Shown here: one piece after another, positions 1-11,173 of the stretch
How positions within the stretch are numbered: position 1 is the stretch's first letter
How the letters are laid out: each line of letters starts with the position of its first letter
Source of the DNA: Paralithodes platypus
Taxonomy: Eukaryota; Arthropoda; Malacostraca; Decapoda; Lithodidae
DNA: 64,000 nucleotides
Assembly: GCA_032716605.1 (NCBI GenBank)
Contig: CM064519.1
Location: 25,196,191-25,260,190, forward strand
Direction of reading: 5' to 3'
Made by a program: the position numbers and the translations under genes
The notes under the pieces: model-generated
The model's database searches: none
Told to the model about the DNA's origin: nothing
Seen by the model: only the letters and a program-made list of their open reading frames with translations

Positions 1-198
1 CTGGATGACTCCGTTGTCGACGCCTGCCCGGGATGTAACACAGCACCCCATACCATTAAACACATCATAGAAGACTGCATTTCACACAACCACTTACGCC
101 AACAACACAATCTACACTCAATGAGAGGTCTGTGGGAAAGCCCGATCGTGGCCATGGCCTTTCTCAGGAACTCGGGGCTGTTCGGCCAGGCAGCTTAG
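1..198 (+). CDS. 3' end of a non-LTR retrotransposon ORF (zinc-knuckle tail)
   Basis: The reading frame is open from the window edge to a TAG at 196-198 (65 residues). It contains a C-x2-C-x8-H-x4-C zinc knuckle (residues 9-26) followed by a motif of the type LWESPIVAMAFL. That arrangement is typical of the extreme C-terminus of jockey/I-type LINE polyproteins, downstream of the RT and RNase H domains. The frame is followed at once by an (AAC)n tail, as expected for a LINE 3' end with a simple-repeat tail instead of poly(A). The upstream part lies outside the window, so completeness cannot be judged. The clade assignment is inference; the knuckle and tail are seen directly. Confidence 0.7.
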   Translation: MDDSVVDACPGCNTAPHTIKHIIEDCISHNHLRQQHNLHSMRGLWESPIVAMAFLRNSGLFGQAA

Positions 199-200
199 GG

Positions 201-221
201 AACAACAACAACAACAACAAC
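201..221 (+). repeat. (AAC)n LINE tail
   Basis: Seven AAC units begin three bases after the stop codon of the preceding LINE ORF. This is probably the element's 3' simple-repeat tail and marks its insertion end. Confidence 0.7.
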
Positions 222-239
222 CTAACAAGTGCGCATGGG

Positions 240-715
240 GGTAATTAGACACCTCTCCCTGTGCGCATGTATTTGAGGTGTTTCCGTCACTAAAATATTC
301 ATTTTACCATAAATAGCATTAATACTTATCCATACGCGCCTATTATGGGTTGATTATAAAGGTATTAACCTGAAACAACAATAAAACGAGTGAAAACAGC
401 GTTTGGATGGTCAAAATCGGAGATATAGCCCGCGAGTTGTATAATGTATGGGTGAGGCAAGCTGCTTTCCCGCCAATTTCCCCCAAGGCCACTGAGACAC
501 AGTCGATCGATACTCTCTCTCTCTTGCACTCGCTTGCTATCAGTGATGACAACGCCCTGCTTGCAACTCGCTAATGTTAGCACGAAAATATACCTCAGAA
601 TAAGGGAATAACAGGGAAAATAGGTGATAACTGAAGGAGAGGAGGAAAGTGGGGAAGGAGGGGAGGTAGAGGACTGAGATTTTGTATGGCCCAGGGGCCA
701 AAAAAAAAAAAAAAA
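240..715 (-). mobile_element. Decayed relative of the TTAA (piggyBac-like) MITE at 5729-6368
   Basis: No gene is recognised. Read against the reverse complement of the MITE at 5729-6368, this stretch shows the same order of short matches. These include blocks around 380-425, the 'ataggtgataa' block near 620-631, and the G-rich tract near 640-690. Similarity is patchy and no terminal inverted repeats or TTAA duplications could be placed, so this is an old, degraded copy or a distant subfamily. The region ends in an A-run of about 22 bases (700-721). Confidence 0.45.
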
Positions 716-847
716 AAAAAAATTCGATGTTTTAAGTTGATTTTTTTTTCTTTGACTCTTAAGAGTCTTCCCGCAGTCCGCCGGGGGAACTCTTCAGAGT
801 CTCCCCTCAGTTCCCAGGTTAAGAGCTGCCTCACTTGTCAGGTTCTT

Positions 848-1480
848 TTATTTAAGATCAGACCGCAAGGTCCGCTCCCACGTCTTTCTTGGTCCGCCCC
901 TTGGTGCAGCTCCCTCCATATTCATGGACTTGCATCTTTTCACCCAGCTTAGTTCATCCATCCTCTCCACATGTCCAAACCATCCAAGTCTGCTAGTACG
1001 CATCTCATCACTGATACTCTTGATACACATCCTTCCCCTTGCATTCAAGTCTGCTAGTAGGCTACGCATCTCATCACTGATACTCTTGATACACATCCTT
1101 CCCCTTAGCTCTTCACTTGATATTCTATCTTGCAGTTTGGCACCACACATCCCTCTCGCCATTCTCATCTCATTGTGTTCCATTTTGTTGATATCCGGTT
1201 TGACAGGCCATATTTCTGAAGCATATGTCATTGCGCTTGTAACGCATGAAGCGTATACCTTTCCTTTCAAGGGGAGAGGAAGTCTTCTCATGGTGAGTAG
1301 CGGCAACGGTTCTATAGACTTTCCCCAGCCGCATCTTATTCTGGCGATAGTGGCACCCTCAGCCCCACCACCAGCAAAGATGGTATCACCCAAGTAGCAA
1401 AACTTGTCCACCATCTCCAGTTCCTCATTGCCAAAGTTAACACTCTTGAGCCAGTTAAAAGTGATCACTTGAAGTACCAT
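848..1480 (-). pseudogene. RTE-like LINE RT C-terminal fragment, array copy 1
   Basis: The 210-residue frame shows FCYLGDTIFAGGG, then YASEIWPVKPDI, then GWFGHVERMDELSWVKR and GGPRKTWERTLRSDLK. This is the conserved order of the domain after the RT thumb in RTE-type endonuclease/RT LINEs. The catalytic RT core and endonuclease are absent, so this is a 5'-truncated remnant without activity. It contains an internal tandem duplication: a segment of the type RGRMCIKSISDEMR appears twice (about 66 bp apart). The duplication keeps the frame here and in copy 4 but not in copies 2 and 3. Orientation is opposite to the MND1-like exon of the same unit. Confidence 0.8.
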
Positions 1481-2122
1481 ATAATTTACATTACAATATA
1501 AACAATGCTTAGTTTACAATCACACTTATTATGTCTGACAGATGATATACATTTTTACTTTGGCCCATGGACTATACATGTAGAATGTTTTAGTACATTT
1601 TCTTTCATTTTTATTTCCTGGGTAATTTGTATATGTATCCGCATGTTTCTCGCCATGCAATCAAATTTTATGCGGGCCATATCAGGCAAGGAGAGTGGTA
1701 ATAAACAGGAATGCATGGAAAATGCTTGTGAATAGATGAGTGAACATGTGGTCATTTGAGGGAAGGGGTCGGGCGCAAGTTGGACTAGATAATAGTCCAT
1801 CAGGCGCCTGGCCTGGGGAGACGATCTATATGAAGGGTGCACCTGGAAGTGTGGTGGGCGGGCTTTTGGCTTCGGCTTTGCTGCATGTCTGCCTGCTGAG
1901 ATCGGAACCTCTCCGGGTGGTCGGGGGCCGGGGGAGTGCTGGAGGGACCTTGGTAACCCTGGTCTCTGGACCTTCTCCTGGATGACCTAGATGTGTGTGA
2001 ATTTGTATTTTGTTTTTGTGTGTTCATTGTTTTCTGTTGTGTTGTCCCTATTTGGGCTCTGTTTTGAGTCAGCCACCCCCAGAAAAAAATAAAAAGGAAA
2101 AGTGGGGAATGGGCATGAGTAA

Positions 2123-2141
2123 ATACATACATACATACATG
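2123..2141 (+). repeat. (TACA)n microsatellite ending a repeat block
   Basis: A tetranucleotide run follows a block (about 1740-2122) conserved in all four units and ending in an AATAAAAAGG-like stretch. This suggests the 3' end of a retroelement with a simple-repeat tail. Equivalent runs of different length lie near 5361, 9237 and 12468. Confidence 0.5.
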
Positions 2142-2765
2142 TATTCACTGTGGCCGACACTGGTGTTGTGCCAAACAGTGCCCAGGTAAGACTCTAGTAG
2201 AGTCCCCTGTGGCACCTATCCACTCCTCACCAACCTAGGCAGTGCTATACCAAGACAGAGTCAATAGCAATGCTTTATTGTGTAATAATGGCTGTTGGTC
2301 CACAAGTCTACTGCCATCCCCCCTATAAGCCACCTTGTATGACACGCATGAAACATATTAATTTTTTCTTCCACCTAAAGATAAATGCCCCGTTACCCCC
2401 TGGGGGTAATCTCTCATGTAAAAATCGTTCTTGTGACACTGCCAAAGTTGACACCTTCGGGCAAGTCATTAAACACAAGATAACTGTTGCTTAATACCCA
2501 TACAAATTTCTCAATTTTGTACTTCTTCTTCAGCAGAGGTCCTTTTTATCCTAGTACAGCACTTCTTTGTATTATTTATCCAGTAACAATAGACATTAAA
2601 TTGAATCCAGTTCAGTCACCCTATTCCCACATGGGTGTGCACCATTTTTTCTGTATTTCCTTACCATACTCCACTGCACACTGTCCACAGCTTACCCTAC
2701 TGTACTGAAAAGTATTTTGACAGAGAAGTTGCTATAACCAACCATCTTATTATCTGTCTGATTAG

Positions 2766-2912
2766 GTTGGTCGCGAGGAGAGTGATGGCCGAACAGAGGT
2801 AATCCAACAACTGTCAGCGGTGGAGGGTTCCCGGCACACACTGGTGAAGGACATACATAAGTATCTAGACTGTGACCCGGAGGTTCTCTCACAGATGAAG
2901 GAGGCTTCTCTG
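2766..2912 (+). CDS. MND1-like exon, array copy 1
   Basis: A 147-bp (49-codon) open frame lies between an acceptor AG (2764-2765, after a T-rich stretch) and a GTCAGT donor (2913). Both boundaries are phase 0. The peptide starts VGREESDGRTEVIQQLSAVE and ends near KYLDCDPEVLSQMKEASL. The combination of a G-R-x-E/S-rich start, a leucine-heptad stretch and the K-Y-x-x-C-D-P-x-V motif matches the coiled-coil region of MND1. MND1 is the Hop2 partner that stimulates DMC1/RAD51 strand exchange in meiosis. The family assignment comes from memory of that motif, not a search. This copy lacks 12 bases at its 3' edge that copy 3 has. Confidence 0.6.
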
Positions 2913-2982
2913 GTCAGTACACAGACATGTTTTGGCAAATTTCTGTTTAGTCCGTGGGCCTTATCCTAAAATTTCACGAATA

Positions 2983-3890
2983 CTGGGTGTTGCAGAAATA
3001 CCTTTCAACAAAATTAATTCACTTAGCCTACTCATATAGTGATGTACATTCTATGTGGTGGTTTTCTCTTCTATTATTGCAAAATTATATTTTGCTAAAT
3101 TGTTATTTCCACATAATGATTTTGATAAGTTCCTTTGTCTTTGTGTCATCCTGTTTTGGTTAGTTTATTTTGCAAGTTTTACATTATAATACATTTCAGA
3201 ATGAATAGATCTAGTAATAAGAAATGTACTGTTCTATATGATGGTTTGAGAGAATTTGCATACTTAACGAGATATTACACATTATAGAAATATCGTCTAA
3301 TGATATATATACCGAAAACTCGACCATGTGCAAATGGTAAATCCACTTTAGCCATAGAGACAATACTGTACAGTACCTTGGGATAAGAGCAGGGTGTATG
3401 CAATACAAATCCACACCGGTGAGAAACTGTGGCACCGAGTACATGATGCTTCCAGGTAAATAAGAAACACACCAGGGATATTTGAACGTGTACGCCAGTC
3501 TCTGGTGCGCCATGTCCAAGCCTGTATTAAAGAGGGTGGGAGAAACTTCAAGCACCTGTTGTAAATTAAATTATACAAGTAAAGGATGTCAGACAGTTAA
3601 TGGCAACATTAAATAATTAAGATGATGGTACTCTGATTGTTTTCATCCCCTAGACTTACCTATACTGTATAATTTAAAATGTGGCCAGCCCTATTAGAGT
3701 CTCTTATAGTGACTCAGTGGTCTGGTTAAACTAATGTAAAAACAAAATAATAAATACAAAAATAATTTAAAATGTGTAATAATCTCAGTAAGTATGCAAA
3801 TTCTCTCAAACCACCATATAGAAAAGTACATTTATTATTGCTTGATCTATTCATTCTGAAATTTATGAAAGGTATTTCTGAAACACCCTG
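2983..3890 (+). mobile_element. Mariner-like element remnant, array copy 1
   Basis: Terminal inverted repeats begin CTGGGTGTTGCAGAAATACC at the left and CAGGGTGTTTCAGAAATACC at the right, with TA at both outer edges (2981-2982 and 3891-3892) as expected for Tc1/mariner insertion. Similarity between the two ends extends about 125 bp inward. The left arm is split by roughly 165 bp of unrelated AT-rich sequence. Between them a short frame reads RNTPGIFERVRQSL and ends CIKEGGRNFKHLL before TAA (3562-3564), the usual C-terminus of mariner-type transposases. No DDE core remains, so it is non-autonomous. Confidence 0.75.
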
Positions 3891-4092
3891 TATACCATGG
3901 TGAGGGATCCTCTTCTCTACTTAACTCCACTAAATAGATGCAGATACTCATTGACATACATATACTGTACATACATGTAGTACATAAACATATTTAAAGA
4001 CTGAGTGCTCCACACAAAGTGCGGTTCCGGTCTCACGTCCTAATGGCGCTTCAGGCAACCCTGTTAAGAGCTGCCTCACTTGTCAGGTTCTT

Positions 4093-4722
4093 TTATTTAA
4101 GATCAGACCGCAAGGTCCGCTCCCACGTCTTTCTTGGTCCGCCCCTTGGTGCAGCTCCCTCCATATTCATGGACTTGCATCTTTTCACCCAGCTTAGTTC
4201 ATCCATCCTCTCCACATGTCCAAACCATCCAAGTCTGCTAGTACGCATCTCATCACTGATACTCTTGATATACATCCTTCCCCTTGCATCCAAGTCTGCT
4301 AGTACGCATCTCATCACTGATACTCTTGATACACATCCTTCCCCTTAGCTCTTCACTTGATATTCTATCTTGCAGTTTGGCACCACACATCCCTCTCGCC
4401 ATTCTCATCTCATTGTGTTCCATTCTGTTGATATCCGGTTTGACAGGCCATGTTTCTGAAGCATATGTCATTGCGCTTGTAACGCATGAAGCGTATACCT
4501 TTCCTTTCAAGGGGAGAGGAAGTCTTCTAATGGTGAGTAGCGGCAACGGTTCTATAGACTTTCCCCAGCCGCATCTTATTCTGGCGATAGTGGCACCCTC
4601 AGCCCCACCACCAGCAAAGATGGTATCACCCAAGTAGCAAAACTTGTCCACCATCTCCAGTTACTCATTGCCAAAGTTAATACTCTTGAGCCAGTTAAAA
4701 GTGATCACTTGAAGTACCATAT
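4093..4722 (-). pseudogene. RTE-like RT fragment, array copy 2
   Basis: Same fragment as at 848-1480. The internal duplicate is 61 bp instead of 66, which shifts the frame. The sequence therefore reads as two pieces: a start through EELRGRMCIKSISDEMR (about 4253-4722) and the GWFGHVERM end (4093-4317). A stop interrupts the start near 4660. Confidence 0.75.
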
Positions 4723-5728
4723 AATTTACATTACAATATAAACAATGCTTAGTTTACAATCACACTTATTATGTCTGACAGATGATATAAATTTTTACTT
4801 TGGCCCATGGACTATACATGTAGAATGTTTTAGTACATTTTCTTTCATTTTTATTTCCTGGGTAATTTGTATATGTATCCGCATGTTTCTCGCCATACAA
4901 TCAAATTTTATGTGGGCCATATCAGGCAAGGGAAGTGGTAATAAACAGGAATGCATGGAAAATGCTTGTGAATAGATGAGTGAACACGTGGTCATTTGAG
5001 GGAAGGGGTCAGGCGCAAGTTGACTAGATAATAGTCCATCAGGCGCCTGGCCCGGGGAGACGATCTATATGAAGGGTGCACCTGGAAGTGTGGTGGGCGA
5101 GCTTGTGGCTTCGGCTTTGCTGCATGTCTGCCTGCTGAGATCGGAACCTCTCCGGGTGGTCGGGGGCCGGGGGAGTGCTGGAGGGACCTTGGTAACCCTG
5201 GTCTCTGTACCTTCTCCTGGATGACCTAGATGTGTGTGAATTTGTATTTTGTTTTTGTGTGTTCATTGTTTTCTGTTGTGTTGTCCCTATTTGGGCTCTG
5301 TCTTGAGTCAGCCACCCCCAGAAAAAATAAAAAGGAAAAGTGGGGAATGGGCATGAGTAAATACATACATACATGTATTCACTGTGGCCGACACTGGTGT
5401 GGTGCCAAACAGTGCCCAGGTAGGACTCTAGTAGAGTCCCCTGTGGCACCTATCCACTCCTCACCAACCTAGGCAGTGCTATACCAAGACAGAGTCAATA
5501 GCAATGCTTTATTGTATAATAATGGCTGTTGGTCCACAAGTCTACCGCCATCCCCCCTATAAGTCACTTTGTATGACACGCATGAAACATATTAATTTTC
5601 TCTTCCACCTAAAGATAAAGGCCCCATTACCCCCTGGGGGTAATCTCTCATGTAAAAATCGTTCTTGTGACACTGCCAAAGTTGACACCTTCGGGCAAGT
5701 CATTAAACACATGATAACTGTTGCTTAA

Positions 5729-6368
5729 CCCGGCAAGCGCGATAGGCCTCACGGAAGGCTTCCTATAGGGAACGCGATAGGCCTCACGGAAGCAAGACCA
5801 TAAAAAAATCCTTCCAAAAAAAAAAAGGGCCTATCAAAACAAAGGATTTTGTCTCTAGGTGAGATAATTCCCCTCTAGTACTCATCCATGTGTTTCTCAC
5901 CCCTCCCCCTCCCCTCCTTCCCCACCTTATTCCCCCCTCCCCCCCCTCCTCAATTATCACCTATTTATCCTCTTATTATCATCATTTATCGGTTATTTTT
6001 CTCTCCCGCGATAATGTAGCACAATTGGGTTGCATAAAAGATCGTTATGCAACACCCAGACACCGGCACACACCGCCCCGCTCGTCTCAGTTGACTCCCA
6101 GACAGCGAGAGGGGAGGGCTGCCTGTGGCTCTCTCTCGCCTGAGATTATGACCGGGTGGCCAATATCTTCGTTTTTCACCACCCAAATGCTTTTCCCACT
6201 TATTTTAGCACTCTTGAAGGTTCATATATACATCATATATGTAAAATAAAGGCATACCGAAAAAAAATAATGCTTTATATTGTAAATATAACGAATTCTG
6301 TCAGAATCCAGGGCTAGAAGTGCACAAATAACTACCCTAGCACCTAGGTCTATATCGCGCTTGTCAGG
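5729..6368. mobile_element. 640-bp piggyBac-like MITE with TTAA target duplication
   Basis: TTAA stands at both edges (5725-5728 and 6369-6372), while units 1 and 3 have a single TTAA at this point. The inserted sequence starts CCCGGCAAGCGCGATA and its other end, read inward, is CCTGACAAGCGCGATA, so imperfect inverted repeats of about 16 bp are present. A 20-base subterminal block is repeated directly at 5738-5757 and 5773-5792. There is no transposase. TTAA specificity and CCY-type termini fit the piggyBac superfamily (established knowledge). It is present only in unit 2 and therefore postdates the array. Confidence 0.85.
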
Positions 6369-6643
6369 TTAATACCCATACAAATTTCTCAATTTTGTAC
6401 ATCTTCTTCAGCAGAGGTCCTTTTTATCCTAGTACAGCACTTCTTTCCATTATTTATCCAGGAACAATAGACATTAAATTGAATCCAGTTCAGTCACCCT
6501 ATTCCCACATGGGTGTGCACCATTTGTTCTGTATTTCCTTACCATACTCCACTGCACACTGTCCACAGCTTACCCTACTGTACTGAAAATTATTTTGACG
6601 GAGAAGTTGCTATAACCAACCATCTTATTATCTGTCTGATTAG

Positions 6644-6790
6644 GTTGGTCGTGAGGAGAGTGATGGCCAAACAGAGGTAATCCAACAACTGTCAGCGGTG
6701 GAGGGTTCCCGGCACACACTGGTGAAGGACATACATAAGTATCTAGACTGTGACCCGGAGGTTCTCTCACAGATGAAGGAGGCTTCTCTG
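6644..6790 (+). CDS. MND1-like exon, array copy 2
   Basis: The 147-bp phase-0 frame has the same acceptor and GTCAGT donor as copy 1. It differs by a few substitutions (for example R to Q in the tenth-residue region) and has no stop or frameshift. Its reading frame has survived intact beside heavily decayed transposon fragments, which suggests constraint or a recent duplication. Confidence 0.6.
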
Positions 6791-6860
6791 GTCAGTACAC
6801 AGACATGTTTTGGCATATTTCTGTTTAGTCCGTGGGCCTTATCCTAAAATTTCACGAATA

Positions 6861-7763
6861 CTGGGTGTTGCAGAAATACCTTTCAACAAATTCACTTAGC
6901 CTACTCATATAGTGATGTACATTCTATGTGGTGGTTTTCTGTTCTATTATTGCAAAATTATATTTTGCTAAATTGTTATTTCCACATAATGATTTTGATA
7001 AGTTCCTTTGTCTTTGTGTCATCCTGTTTTGGTTAGTTTATTTTGCAAGTTTTACATTATAATACATTTCAGAATGAATAGATCTAGTAATAAGAAATGT
7101 ACTGTTCTATATGATGGTTTGAGAAAATTTGCATACTTAACGAGATATTACACATTATATAAATATCGTCTAATGATATATATACCGAAAACTCGACCAT
7201 GTGCAAATGGTAAATCCACTATAGCCATACAGACAATACTGTACAGTACCTTGGGATAAGAGCAGGGTGTATGCAATACAAATCCACACCGGTGAGAAAC
7301 TGTGGCACTGAGTACATGATGCTTTCAGGTAAATAAGAAACACACCAGGGATATTTGAACGTGTACGCCAGTCTCTGGTGCGCCATGTCCAAGCCTGTAT
7401 TAAAGAGGGTGGGAGAAACTTCAAGCACCTGTTGTAAATTAAATTATACAAGTAAAGGATGTCAGACAGTTAATGGCAACATTAAATAATTAAGATGATG
7501 GTACTCTGATTGTTTTCATCCCCTAGACATACCTATACTGTATAATTTAAAATGTGGCCAGCCCTATGAGAGTCTCTTATAGTGACTCAGTGGTCTGGTT
7601 AAACTAATGTAAACACAAAATAATAAATACAAAAATAATTTAAAATGTGTAATAATCTCAGTAAGTATGCAAATTCTCTCAAACCATCATATAGAAAAGT
7701 ACATTTATTATTGCTTGATCTATTCATTCTGAAATTTATGAAAGGTATTTCTGAAACACCCTG
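6861..7763 (+). mobile_element. Mariner-like element remnant, array copy 2
   Basis: Same structure as at 2983-3890, with TA at both edges (6859-6860 and 7764-7765). The short transposase C-terminal frame is retained. Confidence 0.75.
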
Positions 7764-7965
7764 TATACCATGGTGAGGGATCCTCTTCTCTACTTAACTC
7801 CACTAAATAGATGTAGATACTCATTGACATACATATACTGTACATACATGTAGTACATAAACATATTTAAAGACCGAGTGCTCCACACAAAGTGCGGTTC
7901 CGGTCTCACGTCCTAATGGCGCTTCAGGCAACCCTGTTAAGAGCTGCCTCACTTGTCAGGTTCTT

Positions 7966-8593
7966 TTATTTAAGATCAGACCGCAAGGTCCGCTCCCACG
8001 TCTTTCTTGGTCCGCCCCTTGGTGCAGCTCCCTCCATATTCATGGACTTGCATCTTTTCACCCAGCTTAGTTCATCCATCCTCTCCACATGTCCAAACCA
8101 TCCAAGTCTGCTAGTATGCATCTCATCACTGATACTCTTGATACACATCCTTCCCCTTGCATCCAAGTCTGCTAGTACGCATCTCATCACTGATACTCTT
8201 GATACACATCCTTCCCCTTAGCTCTTCACTTGATATTCTATCTTGCAGTTTGGCACCACACATCCCTCTCGCCATTCTCATCTCATTGTGTTCCATTCTG
8301 TTGATATCCGGTTTGACAGGCCATATTTCTGAAGCATATGTCATTGCGCTTGTAACGCATGAAGCGTATACCTTTCCTTTCAAGGGGAGAGGAAGTCTTC
8401 TCATGGTGAGTAGCGGCAACGGTTCTATAGACTTTCCCCAGCCGCATCTTATTCTGGCGATAGTGGCACCCTCAGCCCCACCACCAGCAAAGATGGTATC
8501 ACCCAAGTAGCAAAACTTGTCCACCATCTCCAGTTCCTCATTGCCAAAGTTAACACTCTTGAGCCAGTTAAAAGTGATCACTTGAAGTACCAT
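7966..8593 (-). pseudogene. RTE-like RT fragment, array copy 3
   Basis: Same fragment as copy 1. The frame runs from 8593 to about 8126 and is then shifted by the 61-bp version of the internal duplicate; the GWFGHVERM end continues in another frame to 7966. Confidence 0.75.
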
Positions 8594-9881
8594 ATAATTT
8601 ACATTACAATATAAATAATGCTTAGTTTACAATCACACTTATTATGTCTGACAGATGATATCAATTTTTACTTTGGCCCATGGACTATACATGTAGAATG
8701 TTTTAGTACATTTTCTTTCATTTTTATTTCCTGGGTAATTTGTATATGTATCCGCATGTTTCTCATCATGCAATCAAATTTTATGCGGGCCATATCAGGC
8801 AAGGGAAGTGGTAATAAACAGGAATGCATGGAAAATGCTTGTGAATAGATGAGTGAACACGTGGTCATTTGAGGGAAGGGGTCGGGCAAAAGTTGGACTA
8901 GATAATAGTCCATCAGGCGCCTGGCCCGGGGAGACGATCTATATGAAGGGTGCACCTGGAAGTGTGGTGGGCGGGCTTGTGGCTTCGGCTTTGCTGCATG
9001 TCTGCCTGCTGAGATCGGAACCTCTCCGGGTGGTCGGGGGCCGGGGGAGTGCAGGAGGGACCTTGGTAACCCTGGTCTCTGGACCTTCTCCTGGATGACC
9101 TAGATGTGTGTGAATTTGTATTTTGTTTTTGTGTGTTCATTGTTTTCTGTTGTGTTGTCCCTATTTGGGCTCTGTCTTGAGTCAGCCACCCCCAGAAAAA
9201 ATAAAAAGGAAAAGTGGGGAATGGGCATGAGTAAATACATACATACATACATACATGTATTCACTGTGGCCGACACTGGTGTGGTGCCAAACAGTGCCCA
9301 GGTAAGACTCTAGTAGAGTCCCCTGTGGCACCTATCCACTCCTCACCAACCTAGGCAGTGCTATACCAAGACAGAGTCAATAGCAATGCTTTATTGTATA
9401 ATAATGGCTGTTGGTCCACAAGTCTACCGCCATCCCCCCTATAAGTTACCTTGTATGACACTCATGAAACATATTAATTTTTTCTTCCACCTAAAGATAA
9501 AGGCCCCGTTAACCCCTGGAGGTAATCTCTCATGTAAAAATCGTTCTTGTGACACTGCCAAAGTTGACACCTTCGGGCAAGTCATTAAACACAAGATAAC
9601 TGTTGCTTAATACCCATACAAATTTCTCAATTTTGTACTTCTTCTTCAGCAGAGGTCCTTTTTATCCTAGTACAGCACTTCTTTGTATTATTTATCCAGT
9701 AACAATAGACATTAAATTGAATCCAGTTCAGTCACCCTATTCCCACATGGGTGTGCACCATTTTTTCTGTATTTCCTTACCATACTCCACTGCACACTGT
9801 CCACAGCTTACCCTACTGTACTGAAAATTATTTTGACAGAGAAGTTGCTATAACCAACCATCTTATTATCTGTATGATTAG

Positions 9882-10040
9882 GTTGGTGGTGAGGAGAGTG
9901 ATGGCCAAACAGAGGTAATCCAACAACTGTCAGCGTTGGAGGGTTCCCGGCACACACTGATGATGGAGATACATAAGTATCTAGACTGTGACCCGGAGGT
10001 TCTCTCACAGATGAAGGAGGCTTCTCTGGTCGCTTCTCAG
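9882..10040 (+). CDS. MND1-like exon, array copy 3 (longer 3' edge)
   Basis: This copy is open for 159 bp (53 codons), from acceptor AG (9880-9881) to a CAG/GTTAGT donor at 10041, phase 0 at both ends. The four extra codons (ending VASQ) come from a 12-bp segment similar to the preceding 12 bp and absent from copies 1 and 2. With them the peptide follows the expected MND1 pattern ...M-x-x-A-x-x-V-A further, and the donor is closer to consensus. It is probably the ancestral form. Several replacement differences (for example LMMEIHKYL for LVKDIHKYL) separate it from the other two. Confidence 0.6.
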
Positions 10041-10110
10041 GTTAGTACACAGAAATGTTTTGGCATATTTCTGTTTAGTCCGTGGGCCTTATCCTAAAAT
10101 TTCACGAATA

Positions 10111-11011
10111 CTGGGTGTTGCAGAAATACCTTTCAACAAATTCACTTAGCCTACTCATATAGTGATGTACATTCTATGTGGTGGTTTTCTCTTCTATTAT
10201 TGCAAAATTATATTTTGCTAAATTGTTATTTCCACATAATGATTTTGACAAGTTCCTTTGTCTTTGTGTCATCCTGTTTTGGTTAGTTTATTTTGCAAGT
10301 TTTACATTATAATACATTTCAGAATGAATAGATCTAGTAATAAGAAATGTACTGTTCTATATGATGGTTTGAGAGAATTTGCATACTTAACGAGATATTA
10401 CACATTATAGAAATATCGTCTAATGATTATATACCGAAAACTCGACCATGTGCAAATGGTAAATCCACTATAGCCATACAGGCAATACTCTACAGTTCCT
10501 TGGGATAAGAGCAGGGTGTATGCAATACAAATCCACACCGGTGAGAAACTGTGGCACCGAGTACATGATGCTTCCAGGTAAATAAGAAACACACCAGGGA
10601 TATTTGAACGTGTACGCCAGTCTCTGGTGCGCCATGTCCAAGCCTGTATTAAAGAGGGTGGGAGAAACTTCAAGCACCTGTTGTAAATTAAATTATACAA
10701 GTAAAGGATGCCAGACAGTTAATGGCAACATTAAATAATTAAGATGATGGTACTCTGATTGTTTTCATCCCCTAGACTTACCTATACTGTATAATTTAAA
10801 ATGTGGCCAGCCCTATTAGAGTCTCTTATAGTGACTCAGTGGTCTGGTTAAACTAATGTAAACACAAAATAATAAATACAAAAATAATTTAGAATGTGTA
10901 TTATCTCAGTAAGTATGCAAATTCTCTCAAACCATCATATAGAAAAGTACATTTATTATTGCTTGGTCTATTCATTCTGAAATTTATGAAAGGTATTTCT
11001 GAAACACCCTG
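10111..11011 (+). mobile_element. Mariner-like element remnant, array copy 3
   Basis: Same terminal inverted repeats and TA edges as the other copies, with the same split left arm. The transposase C-terminal frame remains (RNTPGIFERVRQSL). Confidence 0.75.
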
Positions 11012-11173
11012 TATACCATGGTGAGGGATCCTCTTCTCTACTTAACTCCACTAAATAGATGCAGATACTCATTGACATACATATACTGTACATAAATGTA
11101 GTACATAAACATATTTAAAGACTGAGTGCTCCACACAAAGTGCGGTTCCGGTCTCACGTCCTAATGGCGCTTC

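Larger units (their letters stand above)
818..4062 (+). repeat. Tandem array unit 1 (about 3.24 kb)
   Basis: First copy of a head-to-tail repeat. Its left edge is where similarity to the later copies begins ('ttaagagctgcc'); the sequence before it is unrelated to the other units. Contents in order: RTE-like RT tail (- strand), a noncoding block ending in (TACA)n, an MND1-like exon, and a mariner-like element. Marker spacing between units is 3245, 3873 (644 of which is a MITE plus its TTAA copy) and 3238 bp. Confidence 0.9.
4063..7935 (+). repeat. Tandem array unit 2 (3.23 kb plus a 644-bp insertion)
   Basis: Second head-to-tail copy with the same order of contents as unit 1. The extra length is fully explained by the MITE at 5729-6368 plus its duplicated TTAA. 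Substitutions and small indels relative to unit 1 are scattered along its length. Confidence 0.9.
7936..11173 (+). repeat. Tandem array unit 3 (about 3.24 kb)
   Basis: Third head-to-tail copy with the same contents. The position matching the MITE insertion in unit 2 is an empty site here (TTAA once, near 9607). Confidence 0.9.

Noticed and set aside
2142..2186. Possible extra exon ending CAG/GTAAGA in each array unit
   Set aside because: No acceptor directly upstream, and the preceding (TACA)n tail makes it more likely chance.
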